64,000 nt of DNA from Amycolatopsis marina (GCF_900111885.1 NZ_FOKG01000015.1:1-64000); one strand, 5' to 3'. Counted from the first letter of the stretch, positions 7,551-16,487 are shown. The notes: a model not told the origin generated them from the letters alone. Numbers and translations: made by a program.

Positions 7551-10040
7551 GTGGCAGTGTTGATCGACCGGATGAGCAGACGGCTGCGCCGGATCATCCA
7601 GCGACCGGCCAGCGTGGAACTGACCCGGTACGAGAAATTGCTGCCCGCGATCGGCGAGCGGGAGCCGGACCTGGAGAAGCTCACCGACGACGAGCTCACC
7701 GAGGCCGCGAAGGCCGTGAGGCTGGAGGCCGAGTTCGGCGACAGGCAGCTGATCGAGGTGTGCGCGCTGGGGCGCGAGGCCGCGCGCAGGGCCCTGGACG
7801 AGCGGGCCTTCGACGTGCAGCTGCTCGGGACGATGGGCCTGCTCACGGGGCATGTCGTGCAGATGGCCACCGGTGAGGGCAAGACGCTGTCCGGGGCACT
7901 GGCCGCCGCGGGGCACGCCCTGCAGGGCAAGCGGGTACACGTCATCTCCGTCAACGACTACCTGGCCCGCCGGGACGCCGAGTGGATGAAGCCGGTGTAC
8001 GACCTGCTCGGGGTGTCCGTCAGCTGGGTGGACCCGGCGCTCACGCACGCCGAACGCCGCGACTCGTACCAGGCGGAGGTCTGCTACGGAGCCGTCAGCG
8101 AGATCGGCTTCGACGTGCTGCGCGACCGGCTCGTCACGCGTCCTGAAGACCTCGTCCAGACCGAACCCGAGGTCGCGATCATCGACGAGGCGGACTCCGT
8201 GCTGGTCGACGAGGCCAGAGTGCCGTTGGTGATGGCCGGTTCCGTGGACGCCGGCGTCGCCGACGAAGAGGTCGCGAACATCGTGCGGCGGCTGCGGCTG
8301 AACCTGCACTACGAGACCGACGCCGACGGCCGCAACGCCTGGCTCACCGCGGCGGGTGCCTCGGTGGTGGAGAAGGCACTCGGGGGGGTCGACCTCTACG
8401 GCGGTGGCACGGGCGGGTCCAAGGCCGCCGAGGGCGATGCCGGTACAGCCGGTACAGCCGGCGCGGACAGCACTGACAGTTCTGACAGCACCGACACCGA
8501 AGACGCGGGCGGTGGCGAGAGCAGTGCCGACGGCGCCGGGAACGCCGAGCGGCAGGCCGCTGCGGGCGCTGGCAACCGGCTCGCCTCGGTGAACATCGCG
8601 CTGCACGCGCACGCACTGCTGACCAGGGACGTGGACTACCTGGTCCGCGACGGCAAGGTGCAGCTGATCAACGCGTCCCGTGGCCGGGTCGCCGAGCTGC
8701 AGCGGTGGCCGGACGGGCTGCAGGCCGCCGTCGAGGCCAAGGAGCAGCTGCCGCCCTCGGACCGGGGCGAGATCCTGGACTCGATCACCGTTCAGGCGCT
8801 GATCGCCCGCTACCCGCAGGTCGCGGGCATGACGGGCACCGCGGTGGCGGTCGCGGAGCAGCTCCGCGAGTTCTACGAGCTCGAGGTCGCGGTGATTCCG
8901 CCGAACACCGAGAACATCCGCGAGGACCGCGCTGACCGCATCTTCGCCTCCCCCTCGCACAAACTGCGGGCGATCGTCGAGGAGATCCGCGAGGTGCACG
9001 CCACCGGGCGGCCGATCCTCGTCGGCACCCAGGACGTGGCCGAGTCCGAGGAGCTGGCGGAGAAGCTGGCGAAGGCCGACCTGCCGTGCGTCGTGCTCAA
9101 CGCGCGAAACGACGCCGAAGAGGCGGCCATCATCGCCGAGGCGGGCCGGTTCGAGGCGGTCACCGTGTCCACCCAGATGGCGGGACGCGGTACCGACATC
9201 CGGCTGGGCGGCGCCGAGGGCGGCAGTGAGCGGGAGCGGGTGGCCGAACTCGGCGGGCTGCACGTCATCGGCACGGCCAGGTACCCGAGCAGCAGACTCG
9301 ACGACCAGTTGCGTGGCCGCGCAGGGCGCCAGGGCGACCCCGGCAGCTCCGTGTTCTTCGCGAGCCTGAACGACGAACTGGTGCTCAGCTACGCCCCCGA
9401 CATCCCGGAAGGCATCCCTGCCGACGACGAGACGGGCGAGATCACCTCGGAGCACGCGCACCGGCAGATCAACCACGCCCAGCGGGTGGCCGAGGGCGTC
9501 GACCTGGAGATCCACCGCAACACCTGGCGCTACACCCGGTTGATCGAGCACCAGCGCAAGGAGGTACTCGCCTACCGCGACGACGTGCTGCGCACCGGCC
9601 TCGCCGCCGAGGTGCTTGAGGAGACCGAACCCGAGCGTTTCGCCGAACTCACCGAAACGCTCGGCGCGGACCGGATGGAGCGGGTGAGCCGGGAGATCCT
9701 GCTGTACCACCTGGACCAGCTGTGGGCCGATCACCTGGCGTTCCTGACCGAGGTGCGGGAGAGCATCCACCTGCGCGCGCTCGCCAGGGAGACACCGCTG
9801 GACGAGTTCCACCGTGCCGCCATTCCGGAGTTCCGCAAGATCGCGGCGAAGGCACGGGAGCGTGCCGCGAAGACGCTGATCGAGGCCGAAGTGAGCGAAG
9901 CGGGGATAGACCTCGCGGCCTCCGGCGTCCGCAGGCCCACCTCGACCTGGACCTACCTGGTGCACGACAACCCCTTCGACTCCGATGCGGAGCAGGCGCT
10001 GAAGAAGGTGCGCGGAATGCTGCGGAAAAAGCGGAGTTGA
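7551..10040 (+). CDS. secA2: Accessory protein-export ATPase SecA2
   Basis: An 829-residue SecA homologue. Walker A is MATGEGKT (105-112), Walker B AIIDEADSVLVDEAR (209-223), and later helicase motifs include the conserved TQMAGRGTDI and RGRAGRQGDPG. It lacks the zinc-binding C-terminal linker of housekeeping SecA and has the short wing typical of actinobacterial SecA2, which exports a subset of proteins with SecYEG. A hydrophilic insertion rich in Gly, Ala, Ser, Thr and Asp occupies about 285-342 (bases 8403-8576). The GTG start at 7551 is fixed by a near-perfect TAAGGAGG ribosome-binding site at 7537-7544. The gene stands alone, without an adjacent substrate gene. Confidence 0.95.
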   Translation: MAVLIDRMSRRLRRIIQRPASVELTRYEKLLPAIGEREPDLEKLTDDELTEAAKAVRLEAEFGDRQLIEVCALGREAARRALDERAFDVQLLGTMGLLTGHVVQMATGEGKTLSGALAAAGHALQGKRVHVISVNDYLARRDAEWMKPVYDLLGVSVSWVDPALTHAERRDSYQAEVCYGAVSEIGFDVLRDRLVTRPEDLVQTEPEVAIIDEADSVLVDEARVPLVMAGSVDAGVADEEVANIVRRLRLNLHYETDADGRNAWLTAAGASVVEKALGGVDLYGGGTGGSKAAEGDAGTAGTAGADSTDSSDSTDTEDAGGGESSADGAGNAERQAAAGAGNRLASVNIALHAHALLTRDVDYLVRDGKVQLINASRGRVAELQRWPDGLQAAVEAKEQLPPSDRGEILDSITVQALIARYPQVAGMTGTAVAVAEQLREFYELEVAVIPPNTENIREDRADRIFASPSHKLRAIVEEIREVHATGRPILVGTQDVAESEELAEKLAKADLPCVVLNARNDAEEAAIIAEAGRFEAVTVSTQMAGRGTDIRLGGAEGGSERERVAELGGLHVIGTARYPSSRLDDQLRGRAGRQGDPGSSVFFASLNDELVLSYAPDIPEGIPADDETGEITSEHAHRQINHAQRVAEGVDLEIHRNTWRYTRLIEHQRKEVLAYRDDVLRTGLAAEVLEETEPERFAELTETLGADRMERVSREILLYHLDQLWADHLAFLTEVRESIHLRALARETPLDEFHRAAIPEFRKIAAKARERAAKTLIEAEVSEAGIDLAASGVRRPTSTWTYLVHDNPFDSDAEQALKKVRGMLRKKRS

Positions 10041-10103
10041 GACACACCGGACACCCTTCTCGGGGCGATTGCGGGCGGCGCGCTCAGGCGAGACGCACCG
10101 TGG

Positions 10104-10130
10104 CTCCCGCCCGGCAGGGACCGGCGGGAG
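10104..10130 (+). terminator. Possible terminator hairpin after secA2
   Basis: CTCCCGCC (10104-10111) and GGCGGGAG (10123-10130) form a perfect 8-bp GC stem with an 11-nt loop, 64 nt after the secA2 stop. There is no T-tract, which is common among actinobacterial terminator candidates, so function is inferred from position and stem strength. The rest of the gap up to nadE shows a second short inverted repeat but no gene. Confidence 0.4.
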
Positions 10131-10213
10131 TCCACGGAGCGCCTCTCTCGCCTGGCCCTCATCACGCGTCCGCCGACAGCAGGGGTTGGACTTTCGCGTG
10201 AACAGGCGAGTGT

Positions 10214-10230
10214 GCGTCAGGAACTGACGC
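10214..10230. repeat. Short perfect inverted repeat upstream of nadE
   Basis: GCGTCAG and CTGACGC flank a GAA centre. The site lies about 165 bp before nadE, in the 350-bp gap between secA2 and nadE. It has the size of a dimeric regulator operator or a small hairpin, and no known regulator motif was recognised in it. Nothing else in 10131-10392 could be identified. Confidence 0.35.
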
Positions 10231-10392
10231 CGTGCACCTTACTGTCCGGAACCGCCGGGACATCCCGCCGTTCGGAGCAGCCGGCCGCGCCGTCATGCCA
10301 GCCAACGGCGTAACAGCGGTCCGGTGAGCGCCGCGGGGCTCGTGCCGTACACCGTCTCGGCGGGTGTCGCCGCGGTAGGCGAGAATGGCCGC

Positions 10393-12117
10393 ATGCCGCA
10401 ACTGCGCATCGCACTGGCCCAGATCAATCCGACTGTCGGCGACCTGCCGGGCAACATCGAGCTGACGCTCGAGTGGACCCGGAAGGCCGTCGAGGCAGGC
10501 GCCAACGTCGTGGTGTTCCCGGAGATGTCGCTCACCGGGTACCCGGTCGAGGACCTCGCACTGCGGGAGACGTTCGGCAAGGCCTCCAGCCGCGCGCTCG
10601 AAGACCTCGCCCACAGGCTCGCCGAGGCCGGTCTCGGGGACGTCCTGACCTATGTCGGCTACCTCGACCTGGACGACGCTGGCCCGCGCGACGCGGCGGC
10701 GGCGCTCTACCGGGGCGAGGTCGTCGCCCGCCAGTACAAGCATCATCTGCCCAACTACGGGGTGTTCGACGAGCGCCGCTACTTCATCCCGGGCGAGACG
10801 CTGGACGTGGTGCGCCTGCACGGCGTGGACATCGGCATGGTGATCTGCGAGGACCTCTGGCAGGACGGAGGCCCGATCTCCGCGCTTGGCGCCGCGGGGG
10901 TGGATCTTGTCGTCGCGCCGAACGCGTCCCCCTACGAGCGCTCGAAGGACGACATCCGGCTGCCGCTGGTGGCCAGGCGCGCGAGCGAGGCCGGTGCCCC
11001 CGTCGTCTACACGAACCAGGTCGGCGGGCAGGACGACCTCGTGTTCGACGGCGACTCGATCGTCGTCGCGGCGGACGGCGAACTCCTCGCCAGGGCACCG
11101 CAGTTCACCGAGCACCTGCTCGTGCTCGACCTCGATCTGCAGGTGGGTGGCCATGTCGCCGACGGTGAACTGGCGGGGCTGCACGTCCGGCGCACGGTAC
11201 TCAGCGCGGCGCCACTCCCGGCGTACCGGCCGGAGCCCGCGCCGGTCATCAGCGAGCCGCTCTCCGACGAGGCCGAGGTCTGGTCCGCGCTGGTACTCGG
11301 GTTGCGGGACTATGCGCGGAAGAACGGTTTCGGGTCGGTGACGTTTGGCTTCTCCGGCGGAATCGACTCCGCCGTCGTCGCCGCGCTGGCGGTGGACGCA
11401 CTCGGCCCCGACGCGGTGCACGGGGTCGCGATGCCATCGAAGTACTCCTCGGAGCACTCCCAGTCCGACGCCGCGGAACTGGCCCGCAGGCTCGGATGCC
11501 ACTTCCGGGTCGAACCGGTCGCGGACATGGTGGCGGTCTACGTGGACCAGTTGAAACTGGCCGGTACCGGTCTCGCCGAGGAGAACATCCAGGCCCGCAC
11601 GCGCGGCATGCTGCTCATGGCACTGTCCAACCTGGAGGGGCATCTGGTGCTCGCGACGGGAAACAAGACCGAACTCGCCGTGGGTTACTCCACGATCTAC
11701 GGCGACGCGGTGGGCGGTTTCGCCCCCATCAAGGACCTGTTCAAGACACACGTGTGGCAACTCGCCCACTGGCGCAACGCGGAAGCCGAGAAACGCGGCG
11801 AGACTGCGCCGATCCCGGAGAACTCGATCTCCAAGCCACCGTCGGCGGAACTCCGGCCGGACCAGCTGGACTCCGACTCGCTGCCCGACTACGCCCTGCT
11901 GGACGACATCCTGGACGACTACGTCGAGGGTGACCGGGGCTTCGGCGACCTACTCGCTGCCGGCTTCGACCCCGAGGTCATCGACCGCGTGGTGCGGATG
12001 GTCGACAAGGCCGAGTACAAGCGCAGGCAGTACCCGCCGGGCACCAAGATCACCTTCAAGGCCTTCGGCAGGGACCGAAGGCTGCCGATCACCAACGCCT
12101 GGCGCGAAGGTCACTGA
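10393..12117 (+). CDS. nadE: Glutamine-dependent NAD+ synthetase
   Basis: This two-domain enzyme of 574 residues makes NAD+ from nicotinate adenine dinucleotide, ATP and glutamine. The N-terminal nitrilase-like glutaminase has the triad E44 (FPEMSLTGYP), K116 (QYKHHLPNYG) and C152 (VICEDLW). The C-terminal ATP-pyrophosphatase domain starts with the P-loop FGFSGGIDSA (SGGIDS 321-326) and contains ATGNKTELAVGYSTIYGD. Its length fits the shorter bacterial class rather than the roughly 680-residue M. tuberculosis enzyme. The ATG at 10393 is chosen because homology begins at once (MPQLRIALAQ); upstream codons back to 10324 look non-coding. ogt follows after 2 nt. Confidence 0.95.
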   Translation: MPQLRIALAQINPTVGDLPGNIELTLEWTRKAVEAGANVVVFPEMSLTGYPVEDLALRETFGKASSRALEDLAHRLAEAGLGDVLTYVGYLDLDDAGPRDAAAALYRGEVVARQYKHHLPNYGVFDERRYFIPGETLDVVRLHGVDIGMVICEDLWQDGGPISALGAAGVDLVVAPNASPYERSKDDIRLPLVARRASEAGAPVVYTNQVGGQDDLVFDGDSIVVAADGELLARAPQFTEHLLVLDLDLQVGGHVADGELAGLHVRRTVLSAAPLPAYRPEPAPVISEPLSDEAEVWSALVLGLRDYARKNGFGSVTFGFSGGIDSAVVAALAVDALGPDAVHGVAMPSKYSSEHSQSDAAELARRLGCHFRVEPVADMVAVYVDQLKLAGTGLAEENIQARTRGMLLMALSNLEGHLVLATGNKTELAVGYSTIYGDAVGGFAPIKDLFKTHVWQLAHWRNAEAEKRGETAPIPENSISKPPSAELRPDQLDSDSLPDYALLDDILDDYVEGDRGFGDLLAAGFDPEVIDRVVRMVDKAEYKRRQYPPGTKITFKAFGRDRRLPITNAWREGH

Positions 12118-12119
12118 GC

Positions 12120-12662
12120 ATGGTCGCGCAGGGTTTCACGGTGTTCGACACAGCGATCGGCTGGTGCGGCATCGCCTGGGGCGAGCACGGGATTGTGGGG
12201 GCTCAGCTGCCGGAGGGTAGTGAGCAGGCCACACGGGATCGGCTGCGGCGGCGATTCCCCGACGCGGAGGAAACGGTGCCGCCGGCCGCGGCGCGGCAAG
12301 CGATCGACGGGGTGACCGAGTTGCTGCGGGGCACCGCGGTGGACCTGTCCGACGTGGAACTCGACCTCGCCGGAGTGCCCGCCTTCCATCGCAGGGTCTA
12401 CGAGGTCGCCCGCACGATCCCACCCGGGAGCACCCTCACCTACGGCGATGTCGCGCATCGGCTGAACGCACCTGGATCGGCGCGTGCGGTGGGGCAGGCG
12501 CTCGGATCAAACCCGTTCGCCCCGATCGTCCCGTGCCATCGCGTGCTGGCGGCGAACGGCGGAACCGGCGGTTTCTCCGCGGGCGGTGGCACGGCGACGA
12601 AGCTGCGCATGCTCACCATCGAGGGCGCCCGGGCGGACGAACCGGCGCTGTTCGACCTGTGA
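12120..12662 (+). CDS. ogt: Methylated-DNA--protein-cysteine S-methyltransferase
   Basis: This 180-residue suicide repair protein transfers alkyl groups from O6-alkylguanine or O4-alkylthymine in DNA to its own cysteine. The active-site motif is PCHRV with Cys-139. The preceding helix-turn-helix region TYGDVAHRLNAPGSARAVGQ carries the conserved arginine finger, and the C-terminal FSAGGGTATKLRML closes the domain. Its ATG lies 2 nt after the nadE stop, so it is very probably cotranscribed and translationally coupled with nadE, a pairing with no obvious metabolic link. Length is normal for Ogt. Confidence 0.93.
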   Translation: MVAQGFTVFDTAIGWCGIAWGEHGIVGAQLPEGSEQATRDRLRRRFPDAEETVPPAAARQAIDGVTELLRGTAVDLSDVELDLAGVPAFHRRVYEVARTIPPGSTLTYGDVAHRLNAPGSARAVGQALGSNPFAPIVPCHRVLAANGGTGGFSAGGGTATKLRMLTIEGARADEPALFDL

Positions 12663-12735
12663 GGCCGGTCCGAGAACTGGAAGTCACGACGACACGGCCG
12701 CCGTCGAACTCGGGCGACAAAGTCCCGGTATCCGG

Positions 12736-13440
12736 TCAGCGGGTGTGGTCACGGGCGGCGCTGAGCAGGTACAGCGCGCCGATGAAGAGCAGCACCACCA
12801 TCGTCAGCAGACGCAGCCGGACGACCAGCCCCACGAACCGGCCATCGGCCGCCAGCTCCAGCAACACGATGCCCGCCGTGCTGACGAGCACGGTCCCCAG
12901 CGCGATCCGAGCCGAGTTGCGCCACCAGCCGGATGGCCACCAGCGCCCGGCGCAGGTCGCGCTGAGGAGGTACAGCAACACGGTGATGGTGGAGGTGACC
13001 AGGTGGACCGCCTGGTCACCCGAGTAGTCACCCTGAAGCATCCGCTCCCGGCACTCCTGGTCGACCGACGGCGCGCAGTCCAACGTGAACAGTGCGCCGA
13101 CCAGCAGGTTCACCCCGAACACGCCGATCGCGGCCACGGAAAGCCGCGGCCAGGTCTGTGCGGGCACCAGCCGGAGCAACAGCGGCACCATCACGACGAA
13201 CGCGACGCCAGCGGCGATGTCGGCTGCACGGAACAGCTCCTGGTAAGGCTGGCCGTCGGCGCTCAGCTCGGATATGTAGGCGTGGACCGGCGAGAGTTCG
13301 TCGGCGGGCAGGACGAACTGCAGGACCCAGGCCGAGTAGGCCGCGCCGCTGAGCAGCATGAGGGTGATGGCCAGGGCGCGGGCGGCCCGCACTCCGCGGC
13401 TCATCCGCACGCCAGGCCGGACGGAAACAGCGGCAGGCAT
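12736..13440 (-). CDS. DUF998 integral membrane protein
   Basis: A 234-residue protein with about six hydrophobic segments. The first loop contains SPVHAYISELSADGQPYQ, which is the signature of the DUF998 family of bacterial membrane proteins. No enzymatic motif is visible and the function of the family is unknown. It converges with ogt and is read from the intergenic region before panB, where a minus-strand TTGACA (13538-13543) with a TACAT-like -10 about 18 nt further on could be its promoter. ATG start at 13440. Confidence 0.8.
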   Translation of the reverse strand: MPAAVSVRPGVRMSRGVRAARALAITLMLLSGAAYSAWVLQFVLPADELSPVHAYISELSADGQPYQELFRAADIAAGVAFVVMVPLLLRLVPAQTWPRLSVAAIGVFGVNLLVGALFTLDCAPSVDQECRERMLQGDYSGDQAVHLVTSTITVLLYLLSATCAGRWWPSGWWRNSARIALGTVLVSTAGIVLLELAADGRFVGLVVRLRLLTMVVLLFIGALYLLSAARDHTR

Positions 13441-13516
13441 GGCAGTGATACCAACCGATCATCCATCTCGTACCCAGGTCGCCTACCGCAACCCGGATGT
13501 TTCATTGAGGAGGTTT

Positions 13517-13573
13517 ATGTATCACGACGACTGTGGTCACTGTCAACGGACATCCCATCACGGGTTGTCCTGA
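13517..13573 (+). CDS. Possible 18-codon leader ORF upstream of panB
   Basis: The ORF encodes an 18-residue peptide beginning MYHDDCGHC and rich in His (4) and Cys (2). A GAGGAGG ribosome-binding sequence (13507-13513) stands just 3 nt before its ATG, one of the strongest such sites in the window but slightly closer than usual. It lies 160 nt before panB and is followed by a stable hairpin. It could be a translated leader. The competing reading is that these bases serve mainly as the minus-strand promoter of the DUF998 gene, since the TTGACA box overlaps the ORF. Confidence 0.3.
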   Translation: MYHDDCGHCQRTSHHGLS

Positions 13574-13643
13574 CCAAGTATCCGGTGTGGACTCGGCAAA
13601 CGGTGCGATGGCGGGATGTGAAGCTGGTCGCACGACCTTGGGT

Positions 13644-13667
13644 AAGCCGGCACCTGGTGCCAGGCTT
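13644..13667 (+). promoter_or_regulatory. Hairpin in the panB leader
   Basis: AAGCCGGCAC and GTGCCAGGCTT fold into a 10-bp stem with one bulged A and a 3-nt CTG loop. The stem lies between the 18-codon ORF and panB. A second small stem (CCCT/AGGG, 13697-13707) follows. There is no T-tract. The arrangement of leader ORF, stem, stem and gene resembles an attenuator, but no known riboswitch class was recognised. Confidence 0.35.
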
Positions 13668-13733
13668 CGAGATGCACCCAACCTCAGACCCGGGGACCCT
13701 GTAAGGGCCTCGAGGGAAGGATGGTCGACGACG

Positions 13734-14615
13734 ATGTCAACCACTGGTAACAGCACTTCGGACGAGGTAGCCGCGCCGTACGGCTCCGGACCTTCGGCTC
13801 AGCCCGCACAAACTTCCGGCAGGAAGGTGCGCATCCACCACCTGCGCGAACTCAAGGAGCGCGGCGAGGCGTGGCCGATGCTCACCGCATACGACATGTA
13901 CACAGCCGAACTCTTCGACGAAGCCGGTATCCCGGTACTGCTTGTCGGCGACTCCGCGTCGAACAACGTGTACGGGTACGACACCTCGCTCCCGGTGACG
14001 GTCGACGAACTCCTGCCGCTGGTCCGTGCGGTCACCAGGTCGGTCAAGCGCGCCCTTGTCGTGGCCGACCTGCCCTTCGGCTCGTACCAGCTCTCGCCGG
14101 AGCAGGCGCTGGAGACGTCGGTGCGGTTCCTGAAGGAAGGCAGGGCGCACGCGGTCAAGCTCGAGGGCGGCCACCACTTCGCGCCGCACGTGCGGGCACT
14201 GACCGCCGCGGGGATTCCGGTCATGGGGCACATCGGGTTCACCCCGCAGAGCGAGCACATCCTCGGCGGCTACCGGGTGCAGGGCCGCGGGGAGACCGGT
14301 GAGGCACTCGTCGCCGACGCACTCGCGCTGCAGGAGGCGGGGGCGTTCTCGGTGGTGATGGAGATGGTGCCCGCCGAGCTGGCCAAGCAGGTGACGCACG
14401 AGCTGCGGATCCCGACGATCGGCATCGGTGCGGGCCCGGACTGTGACGCGCAGGTACTCGTCTGGCAGGACCTGGCCGGCCTGCGCAGGGGGAAGGCGCC
14501 GCGGTTCGTGAAGCGGTACGCGGACATGGCCGGAATCCTGTCGAAGGCGGCCACCGACTTCGCCGAGGACGTCCGCCGCGGCGAGTTTCCCGCGGCGGAA
14601 CACACCTTCCACTGA
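13734..14615 (+). CDS. panB: 3-methyl-2-oxobutanoate hydroxymethyltransferase
   Basis: The 293-residue product catalyses the first committed step of pantothenate synthesis: transfer of a hydroxymethyl group from 5,10-methylene-THF to alpha-ketoisovalerate. Family signatures are KERGEAWPMLTAYD (41-54), the metal-binding VGDSASN (71-77), KLEGG, GHIGFTPQS and the catalytic-glutamate segment FSVVMEMVPAELA, in the correct order along the TIM barrel. The ATG at 13734 gives a 30-residue low-complexity N-terminal extension before homology begins, normal for actinobacterial PanB. panC is not adjacent. The position downstream of a caeA-like gene agrees with M. tuberculosis Rv2225. Confidence 0.95.
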   Translation: MSTTGNSTSDEVAAPYGSGPSAQPAQTSGRKVRIHHLRELKERGEAWPMLTAYDMYTAELFDEAGIPVLLVGDSASNNVYGYDTSLPVTVDELLPLVRAVTRSVKRALVVADLPFGSYQLSPEQALETSVRFLKEGRAHAVKLEGGHHFAPHVRALTAAGIPVMGHIGFTPQSEHILGGYRVQGRGETGEALVADALALQEAGAFSVVMEMVPAELAKQVTHELRIPTIGIGAGPDCDAQVLVWQDLAGLRRGKAPRFVKRYADMAGILSKAATDFAEDVRRGEFPAAEHTFH

Positions 14616-14638
14616 CGCCTGCCGCACGTGGTGAAGTT

Positions 14639-14657
14639 CCCCAATGTGGCATTGGGG
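14639..14657. repeat. Palindromic intergenic element between panB and pip
   Basis: CCCCAATG and CATTGGGG form a perfect 8-bp inverted repeat around TGG. The element starts 23 nt after the panB stop and ends 52 nt before pip. It is AT-richer in its arms than the surroundings and could be a terminator, a regulator site or a member of a dispersed repeat family. No second copy was found in this window. Confidence 0.5.
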
Positions 14658-14709
14658 ACATCCCCCGGCCCGGGCACGACCGGAATCCTCGTTCGGGCAG
14701 AGTGGCGGC

Positions 14710-15672
14710 ATGGACGACGACCTGTACCCGGCGATCCAGCCGCACGAGCGGGGGATGCTCGACGTCGGTGACGGCAACCTCGTGTACTGGGAGGTGAGCG
14801 GGAATCCCGAAGGCAAGCCGGTTGTGGTGGTACACGGTGGGCCGGGCAGCGGCAGCGCGCCACTGACGCGCAGGCACTTCGACCCAGCCGCCTATCGCAT
14901 CGTGCTCTTCGACCAGCGCGGCGCGGGCCGCAGCACGCCGCACGTCAGCCGGCCCGGCGCCGACCTGTCGGTGAACACCACCTGGCATCTCGTCGCGGAC
15001 ATGGAGCGCCTGCGCCAGCTGCTGGGGATCGAGCGCTGGCAGCTGTTCGGCGGCTCGTGGGGCGCCACGCTCGCACTGGCCTACGCCGAGACGTTCCCCG
15101 AGCGCGTCAGCGAAATCGTCCTGCGAGGGATCTTCACCGCACGGCAGAGCGAGATCGACTGGATCTACAACGGCGGCGCGGCACATCTCTTCCCCGAGGA
15201 GTGGGCGCGCTACCTCGCGCCGCTGCCCGAGACCGAGCGGCAGGACCCGGTCGCCGGGTACCGCAGGCTGGTCGCCGATCCCGACCCCGCCGTCAGCGAG
15301 CCCGCCGCCGTGGCGTGGAGCACCTGGGAGGGCGCGATCGTCTCCGTCGTCCCGCAGGAACAGTTCCGCGCCGGCTACGCCAAACCCGCGGTCGCCGTGC
15401 CGTTCGCCAGGATCGCCCTGCACTACTTCGCCCATGACTCCTGGCTCGAACCGGACCAGCTCATCCGGGACGCTGGCAAACTGGCCGGCATCCCCGGCGT
15501 GCTCGTCCAAGGGCGCTACGACGCCGTCTGCCCACCGGCCACGGCCTACGAACTGCACCGCGCCTGGCCGGGGTCCAGACTGAACATCCTGCAGGGCGCG
15601 GGGCACGCGGTGAACGATCCCGGTGTCCTCGCGGCGCTGCGCGCGGCGACGGACTCCTTCGCCCGGCGCTAG
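14710..15672 (+). CDS. pip: Proline iminopeptidase
   Basis: A 320-residue alpha/beta hydrolase of peptidase family S33 that removes N-terminal proline from peptides in the cytoplasm; no signal peptide is present. Diagnostic motifs are HGGPGSGSAP (42-51) for the oxyanion hole, FDQRGAGRSTPH (67-78), the nucleophile elbow GGSWG with Ser-116, WEGAI in the cap, and the C-terminal GAGHAVNDP with the catalytic histidine. Length is typical (about 315-325). The ATG at 14710 begins directly with MDDDLYPAIQP, conserved in the family. Its TAG overlaps the TAG of the converging permease gene by 3 bp. Confidence 0.95.
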   Translation: MDDDLYPAIQPHERGMLDVGDGNLVYWEVSGNPEGKPVVVVHGGPGSGSAPLTRRHFDPAAYRIVLFDQRGAGRSTPHVSRPGADLSVNTTWHLVADMERLRQLLGIERWQLFGGSWGATLALAYAETFPERVSEIVLRGIFTARQSEIDWIYNGGAAHLFPEEWARYLAPLPETERQDPVAGYRRLVADPDPAVSEPAAVAWSTWEGAIVSVVPQEQFRAGYAKPAVAVPFARIALHYFAHDSWLEPDQLIRDAGKLAGIPGVLVQGRYDAVCPPATAYELHRAWPGSRLNILQGAGHAVNDPGVLAALRAATDSFARR

Positions 15673-16478
15673 AGCCTGCCCCCGCTGGCCGTGTCGCCGC
15701 CGGACAACCGCTGCGCGAGGTATACCGGCACCGTCGAGACCAGGATCAGCACCGCGGCCACCACGTTCACGACCGGCGCCTGGTTCGGCCGGAACAGGTT
15801 GTTCAGGATCCAGATCGGCAGGGTCTCCATTCCCGTGCCGAGGGTGAACGTGGTGACGATGATCTCGTCGAACGACAGCGCGAACGCCAGCAGGCCACCG
15901 GCGAGCAGCGCCGAGCGCAGCATCGGGAACGTGACCAGCCGGAAGGTGGTCAGGCCGTTGGCGCCGAGATCCATCGACGCCTCCTCCAGGTTCCCGCCCA
16001 TCCTGCGCAACCGCGCCACGACGTTGTTGAACACCACCACGATGCAGAACGTGGCGTGGGCGACGATCACCGTGAACATGCCGAGGTCGATTCCCAGCAC
16101 CGTGCGGAAGGCGTTGTTCAGCGCGATGCCCGTGACGATTCCGGGCAGCGCGATCGGCAGGATGATCAGCAGGGACACCGAGTCCCTGCCGAAGAACCGG
16201 TACCGCTGCAACGCGAAAGCGGCCATGGTCCCGAGTACCAACGCGATTCCGGTCGCCGCGAGCCCGGCCCGCACGCTTGTCCACAGTGCACTCAGCGCGC
16301 CCTCGTTGGTGACCGCACGGCTCCACCATTCCAGGGTGAAGCTGGACGGCGGCCAGCCGAACGTGGTGTCTGCGTTGACCGAGTTCAGCAGCACGACCAG
16401 CAGTGGGAAGTAGATGACGACCAGTCCGAGCACGAGCGCGCAGAACAGGATGGTCCTCGTGGTTTTCGACACGGTCAC
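15669..16478 (-). CDS. potC: ABC transporter permease, spermidine/putrescine PotC type
   Basis: A 269-residue inner-membrane permease with six predicted helices and the ABC-interaction loop EEASMDLGANGLTTFRLVTFP. The FDEIIVTTF segment in the fifth helix is characteristic of PotC proteins. It is the last gene of an operon read leftward: aldehyde dehydrogenase, ATPase, binding protein, PotB-type permease, then this gene. The GTG start at 16478 has a TAGGAG ribosome-binding site that overlaps the stop region of the preceding permease 9 nt away, so translation is probably coupled. Substrate specificity for polyamines is inferred from family resemblance and the adjacent dehydrogenase. Confidence 0.87.
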   Translation of the reverse strand: MTVSKTTRTILFCALVLGLVVIYFPLLVVLLNSVNADTTFGWPPSSFTLEWWSRAVTNEGALSALWTSVRAGLAATGIALVLGTMAAFALQRYRFFGRDSVSLLIILPIALPGIVTGIALNNAFRTVLGIDLGMFTVIVAHATFCIVVVFNNVVARLRRMGGNLEEASMDLGANGLTTFRLVTFPMLRSALLAGGLLAFALSFDEIIVTTFTLGTGMETLPIWILNNLFRPNQAPVVNVVAAVLILVSTVPVYLAQRLSGGDTASGGRL

Positions 16479-16487
16479 GGCAGACTC

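Noticed and set aside
7536..9965. Open frame of 809 codons opposite secA2
   Set aside because: SecA2 on the plus strand has all helicase motifs and a perfect ribosome-binding site; the antisense frame has none.
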